Shown one piece after another: positions 56,805 to 64,000 of a stretch of 64,000 nt of DNA. How positions within the stretch are numbered: position 1 is the stretch's first letter; each line of letters starts with the position of its first letter. This stretch comes from Sphingobacteriia bacterium. Its GTDB lineage: Bacteria; Bacteroidota; Bacteroidia; Chitinophagales; Chitinophagaceae. Location of the stretch: the NCBI GenBank assembly GCA_017304675.1, contig JAFKLS010000016.1:682001-746000 (forward strand). The letters run 5' to 3'. The translations under genes and the position numbers were made by a program. The notes below the pieces were generated by a model. That model was not told the origin of the DNA and made no database searches. It saw nothing but the letters and a program-made list of their open reading frames with translations.

Positions 56805-57221
56805 TTATAAATTATCTGCGACAAATTTTCTACAATACGTTTTTATTTGCTCTCGTACCTCTCTAAATTGTAGCACAATTGCTTCCTCTGTTCCCATTGC
56901 TTTTGCCGGGTCAGGAAAATTATTATGAAGTTTTTTTGCCTGGCCGGGAAAATAAGGGCATCTTTCTTTTGCATGATCACATACGGTAATTACATAATCA
57001 AAATCAATTCCTGCATATTCTAATACATTGTTTGAAGTGAAATGCGAAATATCAATGCCATCTTCTTTCATTGTTGCGATAGCCTTTGGATTTACGCCAT
57101 GTGTCTCTACGCCGGCGCTGAATATCTCTGCTTTATCTCCTGCAAAATATTCCAAATAGCCATGTGCTATTTGACTTCTGCAACTGTTCCCTGTGCAAAG
57201 CACCAGTATTTTCTTTTTCAT
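56805..57221 (-). CDS. arsC: Arsenate reductase, low-molecular-weight phosphatase type
   Basis: A 138-residue protein. KKKILVLCTGNSCRSQIAHG is the C-x5-R phosphatase loop, followed by GYLEYFAGDKAEIFSAGVET; FDYVITVCDHAKERCPYFPG and NFPDPAKA hold the catalytic Asp and the further cysteines used in thioredoxin-linked ArsC. It reduces arsenate to arsenite. The start is at the ATG at 57219-57221, directly at the catalytic strand. It lies downstream of arsR with 201 bases in between; an arsenite exporter is not seen in this window. Confidence 0.88.
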   Translation of the reverse strand: MKKKILVLCTGNSCRSQIAHGYLEYFAGDKAEIFSAGVETHGVNPKAIATMKEDGIDISHFTSNNVLEYAGIDFDYVITVCDHAKERCPYFPGQAKKLHNNFPDPAKAMGTEEAIVLQFREVREQIKTYCRKFVADNL

Positions 57222-57388
57222 AATTAAACGAATAACCAAATAATATTGATGATACAAAATTTAGGATCAAAGCCAAATATCATTTGTAAGATCAAAACGG
57301 ATGATGTTATAATAATTGCTTTTTTATACTTGATGATCAATGTTCTCATAATAGATGGCGCTTCAGTTGACATAAACCTGATATTTTA

Positions 57389-57404
57389 ATCGTAATAAAC
57401 CGAT
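57389..57404. promoter_or_regulatory. Candidate ArsR operator in the arsR-arsC gap
   Basis: ATCGTAATAAACCGAT shares 12 of 16 positions with the palindrome at the arsR start. It lies 19 bases past the arsR stop and upstream of arsC. Confidence 0.45.
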
Positions 57405-57422
57405 ATATCAAATCAAAAAAAA

Positions 57423-57755
57423 TCAACAACACTTTGTATTAAACGGGGCCGGTTTACCTAAGAAATCTGCTATCATTTTTTTTGCTTTCATCCATTCTTT
57501 TTCATCAATACAATAACAAATGGAAACACCCTCAATTTCTCCCTTTATCAATCCCGCTTCTTTTAATTCTTTTAAGTGCTGTGAAACCGTAGATTGTGAT
57601 AAGGGTAATTCTTCCACAATATCGCCACAGATACAGGCCTGTTTCTTTAGTAACAAATTAAGTATTGCAATACGTGCAGGATGCGATAAAGCCTTTGCAT
57701 ATTTTGCTAAACTCAATTCCTTTTGCGAGTATTCAGAAACTTTACTTGCTCCCAT
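57423..57755 (-). CDS. arsR: ArsR/SmtB-family metalloregulator
   Basis: A 110-residue winged-helix repressor. [20 protein letters not shown] and [20 protein letters not shown] (recognition helix [15 protein letters not shown]) fit the ArsR family; the two cysteines in KQACICGD sit in the place of the alpha3 metal sensor (usually ELCVCDL). It should leave its operator when it binds arsenite or antimonite. Its position near arsC supports arsenic sensing. Confidence 0.88.
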   Translation of the reverse strand: MGASKVSEYSQKELSLAKYAKALSHPARIAILNLLLKKQACICGDIVEELPLSQSTVSQHLKELKEAGLIKGEIEGVSICYCIDEKEWMKAKKMIADFLGKPAPFNTKCC

Positions 57756-57759
57756 ATTA

Positions 57760-57775
57760 ATCGCAATATTACGAT
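57760..57775. promoter_or_regulatory. Candidate ArsR operator at the arsR start
   Basis: ATCGCAATATTACGAT is a near-perfect palindrome (one mismatched pair) 5 bases upstream of the arsR start codon. Confidence 0.55.
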
Positions 57776-57853
57776 AAATATGATTTCCTTACAAATAACT
57801 TTTTTTCTTACAAAGAAATAAGGAGATTATGATAGGAATTGAATTGACCATAT

Positions 57854-58075
57854 GAGAGGTTATGTTTTCAATAAAGACTATGCCCGGTTTGGTTAGCCCC
57901 GTTATCAAACAGAAGATTATTGAAGAAACAACCTGGTATGAAATTATACACAAAACACTGCTGCAGCAATAAGAGAAACTCCACATTATAGGTACAATAT
58001 ATTTTTTGATAGGTATAAGAACAAAAAACCGTAAACTATTGTATTTTACTGGTTTCTGACGTATTTTAAAGTAAT
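57854..58075 (+). pseudogene. Decayed gene copy A, flanking repeat
   Basis: About 170-220 bases resemble 59829-60042 closely. Within it a 36-codon frame from ATG 57862 to TAA 57972 reads MPGLVSPVIKQKIIEETTWY in its middle, which looks like the C-terminus of a real protein. The upstream frame is closed by a TGA at 57853. I read it as the remnant of a gene 3' end. I do not recognise the family. Confidence 0.6.
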
Positions 58076-58265
58076 TGTCCTTTTAATTACCGATTTTAAT
58101 CCTTTCAATACAATCGCAGGTACCCTGTTGGAAAACCGTGTATCTAATTGCAGTGTGGTGTAAGTGCCAATCAATGAAAAGTGTATCAGGTTTTTAAATC
58201 GGGAAATTGTACTTCCGAAAACTAATATAAATGATCTTCATAAAATCTACCTTAAATAAATCGTT

Positions 58266-58883
58266 ATGAACAGTTTAATTATTCGCGATCCTCAAGCAGA
58301 TCACTTACTAACGCCGGCCAACTCGGTAATGACTATTATAGATTATCAGCCTGTACAGGTAAATTCAATTAATTCAATGAACAGGGCAGAACTGGTCAAT
58401 AAAATCGTAACGGCAGCCGAACTCGTAAGCGGCTTTAATATCCCGATTATAGTCTCTACTGTAAACGTTGCAACGGGAATTAATAAACCAACTATTCCCC
58501 GTCTTGCAAAAATTTTGGAGGGATTGTCCTCTCATGATAGAACAAGCATCAATGCATGGGAAGATGAAGGCTTTTATAATGCAGTAAAATCCACCGGAAG
58601 AAAGAAGATTATTATGGCAGCGTTGTGGACGGAAGCCTGCCTTACTTTCCCAACACTGGATGCTTTAAAAGAAGGATATGAAGTATATGCCCTTGTAGAT
58701 GCTGTTGGTGGCACATCTCCGCTGGCACATGAAATGGCCCTGAGGCGGATAGAACAGGCAGGTGCCGTAATGATTTCCGTGACGCAGCTGGCTTGCGAAT
58801 TGCAACGCGACTGGGCAAGGAAAGAAACCGTTGGCGTAATGGTGAATGCACTTAAACATGATGGAGCATTTTTAGAAATGTAA
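58266..58883 (+). CDS. Isochorismatase-family hydrolase (YcaC-like)
   Basis: A 205-residue cysteine hydrolase. The catalytic Asp is in VMTIIDYQPVQVNSINSM and the nucleophilic Cys in MAALWTEACLTFPTLDALKE near residue 125; GFNIPIIVSTVNVATGINKP contributes the strand between them. It resembles YcaC, whose substrate is unknown, rather than true isochorismatase. It lies 55 bases before the alpha/beta hydrolase gene, and the pair is flanked by two copies of a decayed sequence. Confidence 0.85.
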   Translation: MNSLIIRDPQADHLLTPANSVMTIIDYQPVQVNSINSMNRAELVNKIVTAAELVSGFNIPIIVSTVNVATGINKPTIPRLAKILEGLSSHDRTSINAWEDEGFYNAVKSTGRKKIIMAALWTEACLTFPTLDALKEGYEVYALVDAVGGTSPLAHEMALRRIEQAGAVMISVTQLACELQRDWARKETVGVMVNALKHDGAFLEM

Positions 58884-58938
58884 TATTCTGATAAAGACAC
58901 GTTTTTAAAAACCATTTTTTACTTATAAAAAATCTGTT

Positions 58939-59727
58939 ATGACAAAAAGAACAATAGTTTTTGTACATGGATTATGGATGCATGCCGATTCATGGCAACC
59001 CTGGATGGAATTTTTTCAACAGCATGGTTATGCTGCAGTTAACCCTCCCTGGCCGGGAGACAGTACCACGGTAGAAGATTGCCGAAAAAATCCCGGCGCT
59101 ATTGCTAACCGTGGGGTAACAGAAGTGGTTGACAGCTATGCGAAAATCATCGCTGCAATGCCTGAACCACCAATAGTTATTGGTCATTCTTTTGGTGGGC
59201 TTGTTACGCAGATATTATTGGGGCGTGGTATAGCCGCCGCCGGTATTGCGATCGACCCCGCACCAATGAAAGGAGTATGGCAATTACCATTATCAGCTCT
59301 CAAAGCATCATTACCGGTGTTAGGTAATCCATTCAACCTTAAAAAGGCAATCTCTCTTGCATTCAGTCAGTTTAAATACGCTTTTGCAAATGCAATTCCT
59401 GAAGAGGAAGCGAAAGATTTGTATAATCGGCTAACAATTCCGGCTCCAGCACGCCCTCTTTTCCAGGCGGCCATGGCCAGTTTTGCCGGTTCTGAAACAA
59501 AAGTAAATACCGGCAATAGTACAAGAGGCCCTTTACTTATTACCGCCGGTGAAAAAGATCATATTGTTCCCCCAATACTTAGCCGGGCAGCTGCAAAAAA
59601 GTACAATAAAGCTGTGGTTACCGAATTTAAATTATTTGAAAATCGTGGCCACTCACTGGCGTCAGATCACGGATGGAGGGAAATAGCAGAATACTCTTTA
59701 CAATGGTTGAACAAAAATGGGCTTTAG
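58939..59727 (+). CDS. Alpha/beta hydrolase
   Basis: A 262-residue hydrolase. VFVHGLWMHADSWQPWMEFF is the oxyanion loop, VIGHSFGGLVTQILL holds the nucleophile Ser near residue 81, and LLITAGEKDHIVPPILSRAA and FENRGHSLASDHGWREI supply the Asp and His. It has no signal peptide and should act in the cytoplasm; substrate unknown. It is co-transcribed with the isochorismatase-like gene. Confidence 0.88.
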   Translation: MTKRTIVFVHGLWMHADSWQPWMEFFQQHGYAAVNPPWPGDSTTVEDCRKNPGAIANRGVTEVVDSYAKIIAAMPEPPIVIGHSFGGLVTQILLGRGIAAAGIAIDPAPMKGVWQLPLSALKASLPVLGNPFNLKKAISLAFSQFKYAFANAIPEEEAKDLYNRLTIPAPARPLFQAAMASFAGSETKVNTGNSTRGPLLITAGEKDHIVPPILSRAAAKKYNKAVVTEFKLFENRGHSLASDHGWREIAEYSLQWLNKNGL

Positions 59728-59828
59728 TTCTGTTTGCTTTTTAAATTATCCCGATGCTGTAGATGATAAAAATTTTATAATATAAAACTTGATCGGAACC
59801 GAAGTTACTATTTGCTTATACGCTTAAA

Positions 59829-60042
59829 GAGATAGGTTATGCTTTTCAATAAAGATCTATACCCGGTTTGGTTAGTCCTGTTATCAAACAGAAAATTGTT
59901 GAATAAATACTTGGTATTAAACTATACATAAACGCTGCTGAACCAACAAGAGAAACTCAGCATTTTATGCACGATATATTTTTTTAAAGGTATAAAAATG
60001 AAAAAGCCCGTTTACGGGCTTTTGACTTATTTTAAAAAATTT
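59829..60042 (+). pseudogene. Decayed gene copy B, flanking repeat
   Basis: It matches copy A (57854-58075) in the words CCCGGTTTGGTTAG, GTTATCAAACAGAA and AAGAGAAACTC, in the same order and orientation, and keeps IPGLVSPVIKQKIVE in one frame before an early stop. Similarity continues weakly to the terminator and up to the tRNA fragment. Confidence 0.6.
60002..60023 (-). terminator. Terminator belonging to the disrupted tRNA
   Basis: AAAAGCCCG, loop TTTA, CGGGCTTTT. Read on the minus strand it follows the tRNA 3' fragment (60043-60057) at the distance expected of the native tRNA terminator. Confidence 0.75.
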
Positions 60043-60057
60043 CTGCGGACCGGACGG
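60043..60057 (-). other. tRNA 3'-end fragment, likely an attachment site remnant
   Basis: On the minus strand CCGTCCGGTCCGCAG is the end of a T-stem, the acceptor 3' strand CCGGTCC and discriminator G of a tRNA whose 5' end would be GGACCGG. This fits tRNA-Asp as I remember it in Bacteroidota. The remainder of the tRNA is missing; different DNA starts at 60058. Such a fragment is typical of integration into a tRNA 3' end, with the intact tRNA on the far side of the island. Confidence 0.6.
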
Positions 60058-60312
60058 TACCGCTGATAAATATCTTAAACGCTTGTTGTGTAAGAGTTTC
60101 GTCTGTTTAATATAGTCAAGTAACCGAGTTGGTAACCGAATGTGTTATCTTGAACAGCTTTGATAAAAAAAGAACTAAGTGCTTAGTTCAAATATAAATA
60201 AATAATGTATAAAGAAGAACAAAATAGCACATTATTTCATAATTGATTTGTGATTGATTAGTGTTATGCCAATGTTGCCTTTGCCATGCCTTTGAGTAAG
60301 CTTTGCCATACT
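60058..60312. other. Island-border DNA with small direct and inverted repeats
   Basis: No gene is seen. GTAACCGA occurs twice (about 60119-60126 and 60132-60139), and GAACTAAG-TG-CTTAGTTC (60172-60189) is an inverted repeat. These could be integrase arm sites or an operator. Confidence 0.45.
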
Positions 60313-60519
60313 TTAGTTTAGGAGAAAAGGCATTACTCTTTCTTCTTTAATTCCTGTGAATTCACAGAACTCATCTACTGTAATGAACTGACCTTTTTGT
60401 TTGTTGTATTTCTTTCTGATTTGTGCAAGCAATTTCCAAGCGGAACGTTCTTTACGTCCCGTTATATTAATAACATCTTTTGCATAAATGACTATGCGTG
60501 TTGGTACTTTTTGCTGCAT
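60313..60519 (-). CDS. Small helical, probably DNA-binding protein
   Basis: A 68-residue basic protein. RIVIYAKDVINITGRKERSA and QFITVDEFCEFTGIKEERVM each look like a helix-turn-helix half, with a basic middle (AQIRKKYNKQKG). I remember similar small proteins as multi-copy in Bacteroidota accessory DNA, but cannot give a family. A -7-like TAATTTTG at 60588-60595 on the minus strand lies 70 bases upstream. Confidence 0.65.
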   Translation of the reverse strand: MQQKVPTRIVIYAKDVINITGRKERSAWKLLAQIRKKYNKQKGQFITVDEFCEFTGIKEERVMPFLLN

Positions 60520-60661
60520 AATACTGCATTAACTGAACCGCTTCTTTTTTGCGATAATTCTTCATATTAATGTTGTAGTGATAGTTGCAAAATTATAACG
60601 ATTTAAATGTGTGATTGTTTATGTGCAACAAAAAATTTTTCATTCAAACAAAACAAACAAC

Positions 60662-61417
60662 ATGGCAAGGCAGAAAGGGATTTTAAAATTAGAAGGAACA
60701 ATCGGCAACATTACTTTTTACAAAAGTGCTGATGGTTATTTGGCCAGAGAAAAGGGTGGCATTGATGGTAACCGGATTGCTAACGATGCAGCATTTCAGC
60801 GGACAAGAGAAAACGGTGCAGAATTTGGAGCTGCAGGTATTGCGGGTAAAGTATTGCGAACAGCATTTCGTTCATTAACCATTAATGCTGCAGACAGATT
60901 AATGGTGAGCAGATTGACGAGAGAGTTTGTAAAAGTGATTCAGGAAGACCAAACCAACACTCGTGGCCAAAGAAATGTAATTGATGGCGAAGCGGCTTTA
61001 TTGCAGGGCTTTGAGTTTAACGAACAAGGTAAGTTAAGCACTACGATGTATGCACCCTATGATGTGGTGATCGATCGTGTTGCAGGAACATTGGTGGCCA
61101 CTATTCAGCCTTATGTATCTGATGTAATGATTAATGCACCGAGTGGAGCAACGCATTACAAAATTGTTGCAGCAGGAGCGGAGATTGATTTTGAAAATAA
61201 AACCTATGTTATTGACAAGAAAGAAAGTGCACAGCTGCCATGGGATTCTGCGGCTACGGCATTGCTAACACTTTCTTGTGCTGTAACAGCTGCGAGTACA
61301 CATCCGTTATTCTTCGCATTGGGTATTGAGTTTTATCAGGAAGTAAACGGTCTGAAATATCCATTAAAGAATGGAGCATTCAACTCACTTTGTTTAGTGA
61401 AAGTAGATACCCCATAA
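60662..61417 (+). CDS. DUF6266-like protein
   Basis: A 251-residue protein. The start ATG at 60662 gives MARQKGILKLEGTIGNITFY, then SADGYLAREKGGIDGNRIAN, RTRENGAEFGAAGIAGKVLR and TRGQRNVIDGEAALLQGFEF, the pattern of DUF6266 as I remember it. It has no signal peptide or membrane span; the C-terminal half is predicted mostly beta. Function unknown. It is the first plus-strand gene of the island cassette, 26 bases before the DUF5675-like gene. Confidence 0.72.
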   Translation: MARQKGILKLEGTIGNITFYKSADGYLAREKGGIDGNRIANDAAFQRTRENGAEFGAAGIAGKVLRTAFRSLTINAADRLMVSRLTREFVKVIQEDQTNTRGQRNVIDGEAALLQGFEFNEQGKLSTTMYAPYDVVIDRVAGTLVATIQPYVSDVMINAPSGATHYKIVAAGAEIDFENKTYVIDKKESAQLPWDSAATALLTLSCAVTAASTHPLFFALGIEFYQEVNGLKYPLKNGAFNSLCLVKVDTP

Positions 61418-61443
61418 GGTGATACCATTCAGTAAATTAAAAC

Positions 61444-61848
61444 ATGGAACTGGAGCTTATCAGAACATATCACCCGAAGGGAACAAACGGAGCATTGCTC
61501 TATCAAAACATGCTTGTGTGCAATACCATAGAATTGCCCTGGCATGACAATCAACAACAAATATCATGTATCCCGGAAGGAAGGTATGCACTGAGAAAAA
61601 GATACAGTGAACATTTAAAATGGCATATTGAATTGTTGGAAGTGCCAAATAGAGATTTGATATTGATTCACTCTTACAATAATGCCTTACAGGAGGCGAA
61701 AGGATGTATTGCTCCGGTTTCAGTTTTAACAGGAGAAGGAACAGGAGACTCTTCAAGAGTTGCAATGAATAAATTGAAGGCATTGGTTTATCCTTCATTA
61801 GAAAATAAACAAGCAGTATTTATCACTATTAAAAAAGCGATCATATGA
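61444..61848 (+). CDS. DUF5675-like protein
   Basis: A 134-residue protein. CNTIELPWHDNQQQISCIPE, GRYALRKRYSEHLKWHIELL and LILIHSYNNALQEAKGCIAP follow the DUF5675 pattern. The His...Gly-Cys-Ile order near residues 78-91 is similar to that around the active Cys of L,D-transpeptidases, which hints at a cell-wall activity; this is a guess. Its stop overlaps the next gene's start by 4 bases. Confidence 0.7.
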   Translation: MELELIRTYHPKGTNGALLYQNMLVCNTIELPWHDNQQQISCIPEGRYALRKRYSEHLKWHIELLEVPNRDLILIHSYNNALQEAKGCIAPVSVLTGEGTGDSSRVAMNKLKALVYPSLENKQAVFITIKKAII

Positions 61849-62081
61849 TTTTGATTCAAAGGATACAATCACCTACTCCAACATTTTTTAAGAAGCTGCG
61901 TAATATGGGGTTAGCGTTAACTGCTGTGGCCACTGTAATTGCAACAGCACCGGTGACTTTGCCTGCAGCAGTGATAACCTTTGCAGGTTATGCAGCAGTG
62001 GCAGGAGGAGTGATCAGTGCAGTGAGTCAGTTAACGACAAACAATGATCATTCAACAATACCGGGAGGAAAAGATGGATAA
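61845..62081 (+). CDS. Small membrane protein of the island cassette
   Basis: A 78-residue protein with a basic N-terminus (FFKKLRNMG) and two short hydrophobic helices (LALTAVATVIATAPVTLPAA and VITFAGYAAVAGGVISAVSQ). The tail is polar. It overlaps both neighbours by a few bases, a sign of translational coupling. No family recognised. Confidence 0.65.
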   Translation: MILIQRIQSPTPTFFKKLRNMGLALTAVATVIATAPVTLPAAVITFAGYAAVAGGVISAVSQLTTNNDHSTIPGGKDG

Positions 62082-62259
62082 TGTAACGATTAAAGCAGGA
62101 ACTACCGGAGGAACGTTGCTAGCTATTGCAGCGAATTTAAAAAGCGATGATGTAATAAAAACAATTGTACTCGGTAGTATAGGAGCAATAGTGAGTTTTT
62201 TTGTATCGCTTGCATTGAAGCTGTTGATGAAAAAGTTGAGAGAAGGAAGAAGCAAGTAG
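62074..62259 (+). CDS. Small holin-like membrane protein
   Basis: A 61-residue protein. The ATG at 62074 is preceded by GGGAGGAAAAG, a Shine-Dalgarno-like run. It has a mildly hydrophobic part (GGTLLAIAANL) and one strong span (IVLGSIGAIVSFFVSLALKL) ending in a basic tail (MKKLREGRSK), a layout shared by small holins. It overlaps the previous gene by 8 bases. Lysis function is not proven. Confidence 0.65.
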   Translation: MDNVTIKAGTTGGTLLAIAANLKSDDVIKTIVLGSIGAIVSFFVSLALKLLMKKLREGRSK

Positions 62260-62300
62260 TGAGGAGTAAATAGCAAGTAGGAGGAAGAAAAGAAAACAGG

Positions 62301-62333
62301 AAAAAGTCACCCCGAATGAGGGTGACTTTTTTA
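62301..62333. terminator. Bidirectional terminator in the island cassette
   Basis: AAAAAGTCACCC, a 7-base loop and GGGTGACTTTTTT. It ends the plus-strand genes; on the minus strand it starts at the stop codon of the DUF6943-like gene. Confidence 0.9.
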
Positions 62334-62759
62334 TTGTGCTTGATTGAAGTATGAATGAATGAGTGCTTGCTGTAGTTTTTGTGTTGTAGCAATTTGTTGA
62401 TGCAGATTTGTTTTTAACTGTTCTAATTTTGAAAGTGATTGTAAGACGGTTTGATATTTTTGCCAATGCTGCAGCATATATGGAGAAATAGAAGAAACAA
62501 CAGATTGCACACCTGCAATATTGATAAACTGAATAACAGAACCCCGATGATGTACACGAAATTTACCGGCCTGATGTAAGCCATAACACAACCAATAATA
62601 AAACTCGAAAGCCTGTTGATTGCTGCAACGAGCAACAAAACAATTAACCCAGGGATTAAAAGAAGGTTGGCCTGCATTATTGCCTTTTGATAAGATATAA
62701 AATGTGAAAGGCGGTTGAACTGCTGCAGGATGATAGCAACGAATTTGCAATGGTAACAT
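62331..62759 (-). CDS. DUF6943-like protein
   Basis: A 142-residue protein. PFTFYILSKGNNAGQPSFNP, NCFVARCSNQQAFEFYYWLC and YGLHQAGKFRVHHRGSVIQF match a Bacteroidota family I remember as DUF6943. A helical C-terminus (QSLSKLEQLKTNLHQQIATT) follows. I prefer this frame to two overlapping ones because only it shows a family pattern and a start and stop consistent with the terminator. Function unknown. Confidence 0.65.
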   Translation of the reverse strand: MLPLQIRCYHPAAVQPPFTFYILSKGNNAGQPSFNPWVNCFVARCSNQQAFEFYYWLCYGLHQAGKFRVHHRGSVIQFINIAGVQSVVSSISPYMLQHWQKYQTVLQSLSKLEQLKTNLHQQIATTQKLQQALIHSYFNQAQ

Positions 62760-64000
62760 AATACATATGCGCTGTTTTTATTAACGACACAAGATGCCAT
62801 TAGGACAGCGATAGGCAGTAACCATGCGTGTGTTGGGTATGAAAAGCAAGGTTGGTGCACAAAAAATACTACCTGTAATGAGCGATACTTTGGCGAAGCA
62901 AAAGCGAAATGAAGGGTGGAGATTTTTTTGCAAGCACTAACCAGCGAGTGAAATACAATGGAACGAAGGCCTTGCTGAATAATAGGAGCATAACTTGCCG
63001 CCTCGCTGTACGTGGTTTAAAAATTACCTCATTCAACAATTGCTTAAATTAACCTGTACTTATGTGCCTTACTTAATTGAATGAATTATATCAATCATCT
63101 GTTTAATCAATTCAAGTAAATGCACTGCAATTAATAACTTGATTTCAAGACTTAATTTTTGTTTTTGATGTTTGGGCATAATATGCTGTTTTTTCAGCAT
63201 CCTGCTCAAAGGGGAAGGCGGCTTCCCAAATCTGATCATTTGGTTTGGAATGGGAAAGGACAAGCTATGATCGGCTCTCAAGTGCCGGTTTGATGCAGTT
63301 GATTAGTGATTAAAGATGCACCGGCTAAACATGGTCAAGTGATGATAGTAGGGGGAAGTCGAGCCATGTGATCAGCAAGAAGGTAAAACAGCCCTGAGCC
63401 AAAAGAAGCAATGCCGTGCCGAAAACTTGGAGGCACTGTAGCGTAGAAGCATAGCGAGCCGTGTAGGCACAGGAGAGAGGAACGAACGGAAGTGCCATCG
63501 AGCCCCCACGTAGGGGCTGGACAGAAAAGTGCCGACTAAAAGGAGGCACGATGGACAGCTCCATAGGAGGCCGCCGAAGTACATTTCCCCAGAGGGTACG
63601 GAGGCAGCAGAACTATGCAAGTGAACCTTAGCGATGCTATGCGAAATGAGGTACGAATAAGCATTAGCAATCGCAAGGTGAAGGCAGCCGCAGTGGGGCT
63701 GACGGCGAGAAAAATTATGGGCAGCGGGTGAACTTTTATGCTACTGAGAGAATGAATTATGAGTGGAGCAAATGAAACCCAGTGAGTATCGAACGGGTGA
63801 ATGCAGCGAAACGAATAATTAATTGAATGAACGAAGTTGCATAAAAGGGCATAGTAGCTGCCGTGAGGAATGAGGAGGAACTGCAAGCAGCATGACAAAC
63901 TGCGAAGAGTAGCGGAGCACCCAAAGGGAATTGCAGGTGAGCAATACCATAGAAGTGTAATTATAAGTGTATTGCTGCTGCTGCAATGGTTTGGCGTGAT
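62760..64000. other. Long non-coding, purine-skewed, hairpin-rich region
   Basis: More than 1.2 kb without a convincing gene. From about 62880 on, and strongly from 63400, the plus strand is rich in G and A (GCGAAG, AACGAA, GAGTGGAGC words). Two 21-base hairpins of the form GTGCCGA...GGAGGCAC occur at 63416-63436 and 63529-63549, with a further GGCAC/GTGCC pair between them, AGCCCC/GGGGCT at 63501-63518, and ATGCTG/CAGCAT at 63183-63200. It could be a large structured RNA on the plus strand. The minus-strand open frames here have Ser/Leu-rich, non-protein-like composition. Confidence 0.55.

Noticed and set aside
57789..57986. 65-codon minus-strand frame upstream of arsR
   Set aside because: It is antisense to decayed copy A, whose plus-strand reading gives a protein-like sequence repeated at 59829.
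62423..62860. A minus-strand frame of 145 codons overlapping the DUF6943-like gene
   Set aside because: Its composition is Leu/Ile/Cys-rich without family motifs, and it overlaps a frame with recognisable conserved motifs on the same strand.
63325..63898. Three minus-strand open frames of 79-120 codons near the window end
   Set aside because: They are complements of the purine-rich region, with Ser/Leu/Pro-rich, low-information sequence, overlapping each other and with no domain.
62880..64000. CRISPR array
   Set aside because: There are no regularly spaced identical repeats; the recurring GTGCC/GGCAC words are hairpin arms at irregular distances.

Overview
The window looks like a chromosome segment of a Bacteroidota bacterium, most likely of the Chitinophagaceae. 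Three things point there: promoters with -7 boxes of the TAnnTTTG type, almost no Shine-Dalgarno sequences except a strong one in front of rpsU, and typical Bacteroidota gene sets (the Thr-Tyr-Gly-Thr tRNA run in front of tuf, an ECF sigma/FecR/SusC/SusD locus, UbiD- and HscA-like proteins). Family assignments come from reading motifs in the translated sequence. No database search was run.

Layout. 1-5000: an acetyltransferase, an HscA-like Hsp70, riboflavin synthase, rpsU, a Xer recombinase and a ribosome hibernation factor. 5045-7995: a promoter, four tRNAs, tuf, tRNA-Trp, secE and nusG, closed by a terminator. The usual rplK-rplA-rplJ-rplL-rpoB block does not follow nusG. 8060-12132: a DUF1801 protein, an M20 peptidase, a UbiD decarboxylase and an acetyltransferase. 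12212-18287: glutamate synthase gltBD. 18459-30225: a branched-chain amino acid supercluster on the minus strand, leuA-leuC-leuD-leuB followed by ilvD-ilvB-ilvN-ilvC-ilvA. Between leuB and ilvD lies an unlisted 33-codon leader peptide with ten consecutive Ile/Val codons, followed by a terminator: a textbook transcription attenuator. 30418-39709: a helical-repeat protein, rpoC on its own promoter, an OmpH-like chaperone, an APC permease and a heptose-kinase-like PfkB protein. 39745-45931: a YHS lipoprotein, a secreted Ser-rich protein, a uracil-DNA-glycosylase-like protein, an AraC regulator, a cupin, a small GNAT and a pirin.

46493-55697 is a nutrient-uptake locus in one direction: ECF sigma factor, FecR anti-sigma, SusC-like receptor with an STN signalling domain, SusD-like lipoprotein and a large secreted zinc metalloprotease. 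It would sense, bind, cut and import one class of substrate, probably peptide-containing. 56012-59727 holds a TrpF-like protein, arsC, arsR with two candidate operators, and an isochorismatase/alpha-beta hydrolase pair flanked by two decayed copies of the same sequence.

At 60043-60057 sits a short 3'-end fragment of a tRNA (most like tRNA-Asp) with its terminator, as left by site-specific integration. From there to the window end is an accessory island: a small HTH-like protein, a DUF6266-like protein, a DUF5675-like protein, two small membrane proteins with holin-like features, a DUF6943-like protein on the other strand, and more than 1.1 kb without a convincing gene that is purine-skewed and rich in short hairpins. 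This last stretch is the best candidate for something undescribed, perhaps a large structured RNA. Short palindromic and AT-rich intergenic repeats are scattered through 5-30 kb, and several have become part of coding sequences (ilvA, ilvC, leuC, leuD, ubiD, gltB).
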